Of a DNA stretch of 64,000 nucleotides, positions 26,626 to 36,814 are shown piece by piece; the first letter of the stretch is position 1, and each line of letters begins with the position of its first letter. The notes below the pieces were generated by a model. That model was not told where the DNA came from. It was given only the letters and a program-made list of their open reading frames with translations, and searched no databases. Both the position numbers and the translations under genes were made by a program. Origin of the DNA: Centroberyx gerrardi (taxonomy: Eukaryota; Chordata; Actinopteri; Beryciformes; Berycidae); contig NC_136016.1 of NCBI RefSeq assembly GCF_048128805.1, positions 12,764,676 to 12,828,675 of the forward strand, in the 5' to 3' direction.

Positions 26626-27640
26626 CCAGTGAGAAAGAGCAGACACACAAACACCAGTCACAAAGAGAAGGACTTTCCATCCACTCCTGATTTACAATCC
26701 GTCTTTGTCTCAGGACCAGCACACACACAATGCTAATGGTAGCGAAAAGGACATGGTTCCGCGCCTAAAATGGTCTCATCGCCAACCCCAGTGAGCCGCG
26801 CTGTGACAGGAGCAGAGCTGGAAAGTTGGAACCTGACTTACTTTCTACCACTGAGCTGCTTTCATGCCCTCCACTTGGATCCAAAAGGCAACAGGCTCAT
26901 TTTTTACACACCTCCAATCACACACCCACTATTCTTCTTAAAGCCATCTATCTTAGAAGTTGCAACTCTGAAGGGTCTGGGTTTTTTTAGGCCTCCAGTG
27001 ATTTGGTATTTAGTTTAGACTAAATTCTGCTTTGTTACTGGAACTGTCTTTGTTGCCTGGCAACACTACTGTATTCAGTCTTTCTATAAGGAAGCTTTGG
27101 GAACGATTGGGGCCTTGGTGATGGATGGTTGTGGGTCTCCTTAGCTGGTGATTGATGTGGCATTTATGACTTAATATTTAAAGATCATGGTGCAAGTCGT
27201 GTAATGCTTCTGTAATGTCCACCCACACTTCTTAATCTTTGCTTTGGTGACCAAAAATGAGTTTGGGGCAGGCCTTTTGCTGGTGGGCTCCCCCATTAGA
27301 GGAGCAAACATATGCTTTAGGTCAAGTGAAACTATATTTGTCTAAAAATGCTGAAAATGTATACAAACCCTTGATATACGTATGTTCATTAAATATCACT
27401 ATCAAAACTAGAAATGAGTAGTCATCCATCATGATAACAACATATGGTTGTATGTTGCCTGCGTCACTTTGCATCCCCAATATAACTGAAGAAAATGTTT
27501 ACAAGAAGAGTGACAAAATGGCAACAGACAAGACCACAGACATGACATCAAAATGGTTTCTATAGATTGGCTTCCTTAATAAAATAAAGATCTAGTTTGG
27601 TGTGACAGTGACACCATATTTGCCTAACCATTACTCACAA
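26625..27640. other. Gene-free stretch
   Basis: Mixed unique sequence without recognised exon. Confidence 0.35.
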
Positions 27641-27646
27641 ATGCCA

Positions 27647-27762
27647 GGGGTTGTCCTTGTGGCTCAAGGTGCATAACATATACCCAACCCGTGATGCCCG
27701 GGTTCAAATCCAGCCCAGGACCTTTGTCTCAGTTCATTCCCCTCCCCATTTTTTTTTTTATA
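27647..27762 (+). repeat. tRNA-derived SINE copy with clear B box
   Basis: GTGGCTCAAGGTG (A-box-like) and GGGTTCAAATCC (near-perfect B box at about 27700-27711) are followed by 'GGACCTTTGTCTCA' and a poly-T/A end. The internal order equals that of the copy at 21833-21979. Confidence 0.75.
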
Positions 27763-28045
27763 TTCACAAATGCCTTAGCCCAACTCAAGTCAAACCCCAA
27801 ATGTTTTTAACTGTAGTGTCCTCATGAGACCTTGGAAAGTTCAACCTGGTACACACACACACACTCATAAACAAACAATTACTGAGGTTACATAAATATG
27901 TTTTTCCCGATCTGTAATGTTGACACAGAAAAACATGGGTGTGTGTGTGGTTGAAACAGGGTAATCATGTAGAACATAGCTGCCATACCTTGCTTCACAT
28001 CTGATCACACAATATATACCTGCCAGGTGTGCCAGAACACACCTG

Positions 28046-28120
28046 AAGCTTGAGTGCGTGTGTGTGTGTGTGGGTGTGGGTGTGTGGGGGGTGGTACAGT
28101 GGTGGCGGTGGGGGGTCACA
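28046..28120. repeat. Imperfect GT/GGGGT tract
   Basis: (GT)n changing to GGGTGTGGGTGTGTGGGGGG, then GTGGCGGTGGGGGG. Several G-runs of three to six lie on the plus strand within 75 bases, so a G-quadruplex is conceivable. Confidence 0.7.
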
Positions 28121-28525
28121 TATGTATGTGTGTGCATAAAAGATGTGGACAGTACATTTAGGGTAAATGGTAGCTGGTTAGCCTTTGCCTTTTCGTTCAG
28201 AGACAAAATGAAAGAGAAAGCAACACAACAGGGAAAGAAAGACGGTAAGAGAGAGAAGGAGAGAGAGAGCGGGAGTGACAGAGTGACAGAGCCAGGAATA
28301 CAAGAAATAGAAACTGAGACTAAGAGGGGCAGGTCTACATTGAAATCTCTCCTCAGGCAGTAACTGATCCCCAGCTAAGTGACAGCCACTCCGACTAACA
28401 AGCGACACTAGAGAATAAGGTTGATCCTGGACTTAATCTCTAAGGTCAACTTTACTTCAGAGCGGGCATATGACATAGTAGTAGTTTGCCAAACTTTTGT
28501 TTAAAGTTGCACTAGGCGGGGGACG

Positions 28526-28591
28526 CCCCGGTGGCTCACCAGGTAGAGCGCGTACTTAATGGTACGCGCTCCACCAGTTGAGCCACCGGGG
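28526..28591. repeat. Hairpin made of two opposed tRNA-like A boxes
   Basis: A left arm (28526-28555, starting CCCCGGTGGCTCA) and a right arm (28562-28591, ending TGAGCCACCGGGG) are reverse complements except for about four mismatches, around a six-base loop. Each arm resembles a SINE or tRNA 5' half (GGTGGCTCA...TAGAGCGCGTAC). A functional tRNA is ruled out, since the two halves are the same 5' half in opposite senses. Confidence 0.8.
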
Positions 28592-28735
28592 AAAGTCCTT
28601 ACCGCAGCAGCATGGCTCTATTTCCATTTTTCATTTGTGGATTTTGAAATGAAAATCAAATCACCATTCGTTTTTCATTTTTTAATTTCTTAATTTTAAC
28701 AGAATGACCAAAAAATACGGTCCATGCTCATGCCG

Positions 28736-29211
28736 TTAAAGGAATAGTTCACCCAAAAATGAAAATTCTGTCATCATCTACTCACCCTCATGCCAAATGA
28801 AACACAGGTGAAATTTGTTAGTCCATATAACACACAGGGAGGTTGCCAGCACAACTTGGTAGCAGCCTTCTCCAAAACAACTGAAGTCAATGGGGACCAG
28901 TTCTTTAGAGTTCCAAAACAAAAACAGCCAAACAATCACACTGTGAATAGAAAGACCTATACACCATGATTTGTTGCAAATCAATCAGCTGTAGTTAAGA
29001 TTTACACTAAATTATGGTGTAAATATAGGTCTTTTTGGAACTCTGAAGAACTGGTCCCCACTGACTTCAGTTGTTTTGGAGAAGGCTGCTATGGAGTTGT
29101 GCTGGCAACCTCCCTGTGTGTTATATGGACAAACTTCACCTGTGTTTCAACTGGCATGAGGGTGAGTAGATGATGACAGAATTTTCATTTTTGGGTGAAC
29201 TATTCCTTTAA
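28736..29211. mobile_element. Foldback MITE with long terminal inverted repeats
   Basis: The ends are exact inverted copies: TTAAAGGAATAGTTCACCC on the left and GGGTGAACTATTCCTTTAA on the right. The inverted similarity continues inwards through ACTCACCCTCATG, the CTTGGTAGCAGCC-type block, GACCAGTTCTT and AAAGACCTATA to a centre near 28990. The arms are therefore over 200 bases each and the whole 476-base element is a giant imperfect palindrome with no ORF of its own. A TA on each side would fit a TA target duplication, but the extended palindrome makes the boundary ambiguous. The end sequence is, from memory, a frequent one in fish genomes. Confidence 0.85.
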
Positions 29212-30470
29212 TGTTACGGCATCATTCGCACATACGGAACTTTACTAGTAATGTTACAACGTCTTGAGCAGAACTGATTTACTGGCATTTTGACACCGGC
29301 TCCTGTTCACACATGATGGCGTGCATTTACATTTACCGAACTGGCTGCATGTGTGAAAGGCGCTTTGAAGACACCCTGTAATTGGCACGGCTGATGCTGC
29401 TTATATGCAAATTAGTATATGACATCATCTGGCCCTCACAACAGGGGCATGACCAAAGACCCACTTTAAAGCAGGAAACACCCCGTCAGGCTGTCTGTCT
29501 GCACACACACTGCAGTTATCAGCTGAGTCACCCAGTGTGGTGCTGCCACGGTTACAGTTACCATGACATCACACCCACAGCTGGGGGGCAGTAAAGGAGC
29601 TGCTGGTGACTCAAGAGCTCAAGGGCTCAGTGCAGTGGTTAGGTCACTCCCACACACACACACACCAAAACACAAGCACATGCACACAATATACCCCCCT
29701 GCCCCCCGACAAATGGCATTACCCCATGCAGTGTCAGTCAGTGCTATGTTTCTGATTCCAGTGTGTGTGTTTATGTGTGTGCGCCTTCGTAGGGAGGGGG
29801 GTCATGTGATATGACACCAGCGAAATTTGTCTTTCTCTGGCCACAGACGTACTGCTATTCTAGGTCATTCTTGCTTACACACTGGAACTCATTCATTCAT
29901 TCATTCCTCCAATGTGCAGATGTTCAGACAGAAACAGATCTTTTGTCAATCACTGGGCTGCTAATTCAGAGTTGTTGGCCCGATTCTGAAAACCTAATGC
30001 CTGAGCTAAAGTTATTTTTTGCATCAAAGTTTTACAAGATATCCTGCATTTGAAAAATTGATGCTTATGATCTCTGTAAAGTCAATAGTTATTACTTAAC
30101 TTAAGACCTTTGCTTAGAAAATACTGACATCTTTGATGTATGTAGTACTATGTAGCTGTTTGAAATGAAACCTTTCCTTATTTTGTAGCTGTTCAAGAGC
30201 CATACTTTTGTATGGCCAAATAATGGAATATGTCAGGTCAGCGAATCTTGGTTGATATTTACCTACACTTTTTTTATCAGCATTAGCACACATCCACTAA
30301 TTTTATTGGTGCCTGTAGAAAGCACTGTGATGGTAATTGATACCAAAACATCCATCAAAGCACCCTGCCACATCTGACAGTCATTCACAACAAAATGTAT
30401 CAGCAATAACAAATAATTTGGATTATTAAACAGTTTTGACTACTAAGTAACTTTGGTTTAATATATCGTA
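29212..30470. other. Gene-free stretch
   Basis: No exon supported. An octamer ATGCAAAT (29405-29412) lies ten bases from a CRE-like TGACATCA, possibly a regulatory module but equally likely chance. Confidence 0.35.
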
Positions 30471-30471
30471 G

Positions 30472-30635
30472 TAGGTTAGCTGGAGAAACTGTCCCATAAC
30501 TGGAGGGTCATGGGCTCAATCCTCACAACAAACAAAATGTCAACAAAATGTCAAAGCTGAACCTGTCCTTGCTCCTTCATCATCAGTCGCTCTGGAGGTT
30601 GTCAGTGAAATGCCTAAAAATTAGTAATAAGTAAA
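30472..30635 (+). repeat. Decayed tRNA-like SINE
   Basis: GGTTAGCTGGAGAAACTG (A-box-like) and GGGTCATGGGCTCAATCC (B-box-like) are followed by 'CAGTCGCTCTGGAGGTTGTCAGTGAAATGCC', close to the GTCGCTCTGGATAAGAG...CTAAATG end common in fish SINEs. Confidence 0.6.
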
Positions 30636-30799
30636 ATGATAGTGTGGGATCAGTAAGGCCCTGCTACACTGAGTTCTCATATACTCATGGCATCATGCCA
30701 GTGAATCCTTCCCTCTCACTGTGAGTCTCTGTCAATAGCTACCATTCACTTATCACAGGCTCTGACCCACTGTGCCCTGCTGTGTATCTGGCTCAGCTA

Positions 30800-30942
30800 G
30801 TCACAGGCAAGCACACACACACAGAAACACAACCATGCACACACAAGTATATGAGCACAGACACGCACACACCCACATGTACACAAGCATTTACACATAC
30901 ACTCACATACAAATACACACTACTACTACTACTACTACTAAT
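30800..30942. repeat. CA-rich tract and (ACT)n
   Basis: Irregular CACACA words (30808-30920) end in a perfect TACTACTAC run at 30920-30940. Confidence 0.8.
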
Positions 30943-32260
30943 TAATCACATATTAATTGTATACTGTTTGCTTGTGGTTGTGGCTAAATGTGATCGGTTA
31001 AATGATTACAGTTGTTCTTTGGCCTGATCCCAACAACTGATGTCTACATCATAACAATGACAAAGTGATCCTCATTCACACACATTCACACGATGACTTG
31101 ACATTACCTTCCTACAACTGAGGTCATGTTTACTCATTCCATTTCAATACCCCGCACTGAAAGCCAGTGTGGGTGAATCAGTAAACTCTCGCCCCCCATG
31201 CAACAAGGGCACTGACTCAGCTGAACTAGACTTTTCTCATTACAATGAGAGGGACTATGAAAAAGCTCATGCAGAATTAATTGAAACAAAAAAAATAGAA
31301 TGAATAAGCTGACTAAGCTAACCTTTTGAGGGCAGATGCTTATGGGGTTTGTGTTTTCATGAACTTTCAGAGTAGTTATTAATCATGACACTACAAAGTT
31401 CAGTGTCTGCTCACTGCATACAGCAGTTTAGTGCCACGCTTAGCTGCATCCTTATAAAGATGCACTGAAATACAGGTATTGTCTCCACTGACCTTAGTCT
31501 GGCCAAACCTGGATGGACAACGGCTGAGCCAGATGTGTTATAGCCTACATTTATTTGAAATATAATGGTTCCAGTAATTCATGGAAAAGTGTTGTGAGAC
31601 ATTCAATTCAGCACTCAGGAGGAAAATGAAACTGCCAGTTGTCTCACTTGTTTTTGTTCCTCCACTTTAGCGCTGAAACCAAATATTGATTCTATTGCTG
31701 TGACATGTGCTACTTACAGCATTTTCATTTCCTTATGAGCTTTGGCTAGCTGGCTAGTGGCTAATCAATGGAGACACACACCAAACCAAACCAAACCACG
31801 GCTTGCCCCAGCCAGGCTGATGAGGACAAAGAATAAGACATCAGCAGTCTAGTTGTGATGATGACGACCAACTGGTCCCGAGCCTCTCAGTAGGACAGAC
31901 AGACGCCTTACTGACCACCACCAAAACCATACAGTTATCTACCATTTGCAGTATAGTTATAAAGGGAGATGCATCTTCAGAAAAGGGCAATGTTGTGTTT
32001 TGGCAAACGGCCTTGTCCATTTGGTTTTGACCAGGACACAGGTGGAGTTTCACTGTTTGCTCTGCCACAGCACAGTGAACCTCCTCCACAGTGTCTTAAC
32101 AGCCAGTTGTTCCTACCACTGAGGAACTGTTGACTTTCTATCCCCGATACAATCAATGGTCAAACATTAACAGACAGATGAGCAGAATGAAAGACGGGTT
32201 GAAATGTACACAGATGGGAAGGCAGAGACAGACATACAGGAAGGCTGAAAGAAAGTCAGA
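30943..32260. other. Gene-free stretch
   Basis: Unique mixed sequence. The minus-strand open frame at about 31841-32089 has no recognisable domain and no clear splice context. Confidence 0.35.
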
Positions 32261-32263
32261 TAG

Positions 32264-33189
32264 ACAGTCCCTCCAGGATTTCGCCGGGGGTTTTTGTCAT
32301 TATTGAGACCAAAAAAAGCTTGATTTTGCAGTGGATTTTGTCAAAATTGTGATGCAGCGAGAGGTAACTGTTTTTAATTTTACATGCATTTTCCAGTTTC
32401 AATTCGTCACTTCCTCTGCGCCAGGTTTGACTTCCTGCCTGTGGTCATTCCCAACCACAAAAACCAGGAAGTGATTTTGCATTGCTGATGGTTTTCTGAT
32501 CAGTTTTCTATGCCCATCAGGAAAAGTTTGCATATGTCAAACGGTCAATGTTATTCAAATGTTTGAAAATAAAAACATAAATATGTATATATCATACATA
32601 GTATTATTTAAAATACAAATAGAATTTGATATATGTATTACATATTATTGTTTAAGTAATAGATTGGGACTACACTAGGGAGTGAAGTCACTCTAGGCAT
32701 GCTCCCGTGTGAATAAATATGTTACTCTAGTGGTAAATAAAACCACATCCCTGCAAGTTTTTTTGTGTCATACATTACTACAATATATAGTACTATAAAT
32801 AACATAATATTATAGAATATTTTGGTTTCCCTGCTCTAAGTTATACATACAAACAGGACCTTTCTCGGCCTCGCATTAGCGCATTAGACTGAAAATAAGT
32901 CAATCGTTTTTTTTCATGAAAATGTTACATAGGGAATCTTTAAATGAAAAACAAAGTGCACTCAACTTCTTACACCTGTAGGAGTGAATAAATCTCACAT
33001 ATGAAACCACAACTCACTGTCATCTGAATCCTTGTTCATCTTTACAAGCGCCCTGTTGATTTGGCCATTTCATGTGGGCAACATTGCAGCAATTTTACAA
33101 AATTGTAAGTTCTCACAAATATTGTGGTGATTGGCTGAATTTTCATTGATTATTGTGATCACAAAATCGTAAATTCCTGGAGGGACTGT
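32264..33189. mobile_element. Non-autonomous DNA transposon with CAGTCCCTCCAGGA ends
   Basis: The left end ACAGTCCCTCCAGGATTT and the right end AATTCCTGGAGGGACTGT are inverted copies about 925 bases apart, and both are followed inwards by TTTTTGT/GATTTTGTGATCAC-like sequence. Flanking 8-mers (TCAGATAG and ACAGGTAA) agree at five positions, compatible with a decayed 8-bp target duplication and hence a hAT-like origin. No transposase frame remains inside. Confidence 0.75.
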
Positions 33190-34484
33190 ACAGGTAACCA
33201 AACAGTCATAAAAAGACAGGCAGGCAGACTGAAAGACAGTAGCAGAGAGACACGTAGGCAGGAAGACAGACTGAAAGACAGACAGGCAGATATGACGGGA
33301 ATCAAATCCAGTAAAACATCTTGCACCTTGCAGACTGGCTGTGACATGTTATTAATAATCGTTAAATGCCTATATTGATAACCGGGGTAAACACGTTGAA
33401 GCCTGCTAGAATCTTTAACTGCCTGTTAAATCAGATAAAACACATTCCTCCACTGGGTTAGGGTTTAGTACTGGGGCTTTCCGGAGCTTTTGGACGCTTG
33501 GGTGGTACAGTTGCCACTGGGCAGGATTTCATATACAGGGTGGCTGAAGACTGTGAGGCTGTCTCTCAACAATCTTTATGGGCCACCTCAAATGCACTAT
33601 TGGTACCCATGCTGAAGACAAAACGACCTAAAGAAAAGACCTACAACAATTTGCATCTTGGAATCAAAATTTGTATTTATGTATTTAAAAAAGAGATGTA
33701 TGCCTAGGTGCACTACAGAAAATACTTAAAATGACCATGATAAAAAACTAGTGTTGTTGGTTGTCACTGTTGGAAAAATTGCCCATGGAGGCCTACACTG
33801 TATATTCTCTGAATATTGCCAATGTATGATGACCCAGCCTGGAAGGCTATCATAACTCTGCTATTAGGAGACTCAGTGTCTTTCTGCACAATGACTACTC
33901 AGATAAAATCACACTCAGATAAAAAGCCATTAATGTGCTTTCAGTAGAATATAAAACCCATAACCTTGCAGCTGTTTTGTGCCTACTATAATTCATGTAG
34001 TTTCCCTGGGTGTTTGTTATCAGTGTGGACATGCCATGAAAGATAGGCTACAGTAACTTCATGCAAATCAGGACACGGTCACACACACCTATGATGACAG
34101 CTAAAATTACAGTTTACTTGTACAGCACACTACTCATGCAGCTATGTTTTTCCATAGCCTGTGTTATGAATGGAGTAGCCGAGTAGCTTATAACGTTTTA
34201 ATATCACAAAGGCAGAAACTCAAAATACAGTTACCAGAAATGACACTCACTTCTTTGCATGCAAAAGAAAATGAGCCGTAGAGATAGCCTTATAATGACA
34301 AGTAGTAATAGTTTGCTACAGTTTGGACTATTGCTCCCTTTGCCCACAGAGTGAATTCAAACTTTTGAAGCAGGAACTTGGCACACTCCATGAGGAAAAA
34401 CAAACACATTATCCCCCGCGTCAATATTTCGCAATCTTATCTACAATATACCAAACAGGAGATAATTTCTTTGTTAAGGTTAAA
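33190..34484. other. Gene-free stretch left of the 34.5 kb promoter patch
   Basis: No exon recognised. If the minus-strand exon at 34528-34563 is real, this is the start of its first intron. Confidence 0.4.
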
Positions 34485-34900
34485 GTGGCGTATTTTTTCT
34501 CAGTGAGATAACTTAAAGTCCGCTTACCTGCTCTTCGCGGTCACCTGTGGCGGAAGAAGCCATGTTGAAGTGTGCAGCTGCTCCGGTTCACAGGTAAGCT
34601 AGCTAACTGGAGTTGAGGAGCAACCAGTGAAATCCATGCAGCGACTCTCAAATATCGCCTATATCGATAAATAAACGCATGCGAGGCGATTTCATTTACA
34701 AAAAACTCGACTCGTTGACGTTAGCTAAGGTACTTTTGCTCTCTTCTGAGATCCCAAAGCGGCCCGGATCAAGCGGGGAAAGCGTCGGTTTGTTCCCGAT
34801 GGAAACTCCAGGTGAAGTATGTAGTGCAGTGCAGTATCCAGCTGCAGCTTCGAGCCTCGCCTGCTGCCAAATCTAACGACTACCCCGTGAGTAAAAGACA
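34485..34900. promoter_or_regulatory. CpG-richer patch, candidate bidirectional promoter
   Basis: About 400 bases with many CG dinucleotides (for example TTCGCGG, GCGACTC, CGATAAATAAACG, GCGAGGCGA, GCGGCCCGG, AGCGTCGG) sit in a CpG-poor region. A minus-strand donor (CAG|GTAAGC at 34528/34527) and a plus-strand donor (CACAG|GTAAGC near 34592/34593) point in opposite directions. This arrangement fits two divergent transcripts starting between or beside them. No CpG count was computed. Confidence 0.4.
34528..34563 (-). CDS. Candidate first coding exon of an unidentified minus-strand gene
   Basis: On the minus strand an ATG in reasonable context opens 12 codons (MASSATGDREEQ) and ends in phase 0 at a strong donor (CAG|GTAAGC). 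The surroundings are richer in CpG than the flanks, as at a vertebrate promoter. I do not recognise the peptide, and it does not match the N-termini I know of zdhhc6, vti1a or tcf7l2, the mammalian neighbours beyond ACSL5. I could not identify later exons in the remaining 34 kb. The gene would therefore have a very long first intron, or the exon is spurious. Confidence 0.35.
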
Positions 34901-35338
34901 GCCTCTCAGTAAAACCTACCGACTGGGAGACCCAACACAAGGTGGCAGGGTTATCCACTTGTTACTTTCCATATAGCTTTGTGAATTATTAAACAAAACA
35001 AAAAAAAATCACATATCAAGTGAGCTTATTATTGAGGCTCGTGTCCCTAACGAAAAGTCAATATATTCCTATATTCCTTATACATTGTGTGGTAGGCCTT
35101 CTGAATCGTTGTTTTTTTGTTTTTTGTTTTTTTTTTATCCCCTATGGTACCACTATAATGTACAATGACATTATTGTAGGATATTATGCAGAGATTATTG
35201 TTTTTCTGTGATATTTGCCTAGTATCCTAAAATTCATAATAGGATCACTATATAGTTCATTTTCATTGGGGTTGGGAAATTCAGCATTACCAATCTAGGA
35301 CAAATTTTAAGTTCCATGACTCTGCAGCATGTTGAGTA

Positions 35339-35545
35339 TGGAGGCTGCCCTTCAACTAGGGGGCCGGTTCACACTTTGGTTCAAGCCCCCATGCCCTCAA
35401 GGATCCGCCCTGCTGAAGTGTCCTTGAGCAAGACTATTATAAACTGTTATTGAGACTATTATAGACTGAATCCCTACCAGCCACAGGGCTGATGTGCTGC
35501 AGCTGACCGTGACCTCTGACCTCGCTGTAAAACAGAGAGGGTTGA
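35339..35545 (+). repeat. SINE-like repeat (GTGTCCTTGAGCAAGAC body)
   Basis: CCGGTTCACACTTTGGTTCAAGCCCC (B-box-like) is followed by GAAGTGTCCTTGAGCAAGAC and CTGAATCCCTACCAGCCACAGGGCTG. That order is typical of a tRNA-derived repeat I know from fish. A short internal duplication (ACTATTATA ... GACTATTATAGACTGAATCC) interrupts the expected 'caagacactgaa' junction. Confidence 0.65.
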
Positions 35546-35814
35546 TAAAAATCACATTATTTCTATTATGGTGTAGCTCTCTACATTATCAGCAGTTATC
35601 ATCAGTTTCCATTTCCAAACACTTGTTTCACCTTATCTTATTATTTAATGACATGAGATAACTACGACAAAACATTTTCTGAAGTGATTTTTTCCCCAAT
35701 AATATTAGTAATTGCACACAATGCATGTAGATGACATTTGTTAAACACCTTTTTCTGAATTTGTTTTTGGTAATTGAAAACGGAAAATAGAAAATGATAT
35801 CTGTGATGTCACCT

Positions 35815-35870
35815 TGTTCCAAGGATGAGAGTGTCAGCTAAATGCTCAAATGTAATGTGAAATGCTACAG
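35815..35870 (+). repeat. SINE 3' end (GAGAGTGTCAGCTAAATGC...TGTAATG)
   Basis: AAGGATGAGAGTGTCAGCTAAATGC and a TGTAATG-like tail match the 3' end of fish SINEs related to the copy at 30472-30635. No 5' head was found next to it. Confidence 0.5.
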
Positions 35871-36748
35871 CTGGATACTGTAGCAGTGAGAAGTGTGAGT
35901 ATCTGTCATGTTTGTACTTTAACACATGAGGGTGGTGTTGAGCCACAGAAAGCAGAGGAGCAAGAGCACATTTTGGCTGGACAGAGTCTAGGATTGGATA
36001 ATAGCCAACACAATTGTACATTTAATCTACATTGTTTACTGAATTGCCTTGTAACCATGGATTGGGCAATAAAGGCCTTGTGTAGACTGATAGGTGAGGT
36101 GAAAAAACTACACCTTCACTTGACACTCACATTGTGGGTCGGAGAAGTAAGATCAGAGGTGATATATGCATAAAAGTGCAGTCTAAGCATATGGATAATG
36201 GAAATGACACAGACTTATATAACCTTTTGAAGAAACAATGAGTCTAATTTACCAGTTACACAAACTTTTTAAAATATTAGGCTATACTTCTTCGAAGGGA
36301 CTATGATTTATGCTCAGTAAACAAACAGTTCCAGTAAATGACCAGTGGAAGCCTTTTTAAGCCAAATGCTATAGTTCACATGGCAATTAGTGGGGTGCAC
36401 TGGTCTGGAGTCTGGGGTAGGCTGGTGAACCCATGTCTAACTGGGGTCAAAGCTCTTGACTTGGCTTGTTGAAGGACCGTTCAACACTCTGGTTGTAGCT
36501 ATGGTAGCACTATGCCTCTGCCCAGATAAACCCCAGGATGCATCATGCAACTCTTTGTTCAGTAGAGAGATGAGTTTAACGGAACCTCAGTCTCAGGAGA
36601 CTATCAGGTCTCTAGCACGTTTGTTGCCTTGGAAGCCGAGAGACATAGTGGATCTCTGTTTAATGTGCATTGAGGAACTCTGTTTTGCAATGCATTTTAG
36701 ATAGATGAAAAGAACCGGCTACTACATAAGAGGTGAACTGTTTCATGT

Positions 36749-36754
36749 TTTAAT
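36749..36754 (-). terminator. Likely acsl5 polyadenylation signal (ATTAAA)
   Basis: On the minus strand the variant signal ATTAAA lies about 60 nt past the acsl5 stop codon. It is the first polyadenylation-like hexamer I see there. The spacing would give a very short 3' UTR, so a more distal signal may also be used. Confidence 0.4.
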
Positions 36755-36814
36755 AAAATGTCAAAAAGGGGTATGGCCACAATGGAAGAGCTGGTGGTGC
36801 ACAGGTTTATCCAT

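Larger units (their letters stand above)
34901..36748. other. Spacer between the 34.5 kb promoter patch and acsl5
   Basis: No exon recognised. Two SINE-like fragments lie here (35339-35545 and about 35820-35866). In mammals the ACSL5 3' end faces ZDHHC6; no DHHC-type zinc-finger or palmitoyltransferase coding sequence is visible here. Confidence 0.5.

Noticed and set aside
28526..28591. tRNA gene
   Set aside because: Both arms are the same 5'-half-like sequence in opposite senses; there is no anticodon arm or B box.
29400..29430. Octamer plus CRE-like module as an enhancer
   Set aside because: Two short motifs alone occur by chance; without conservation data it is not called as a feature of its own.
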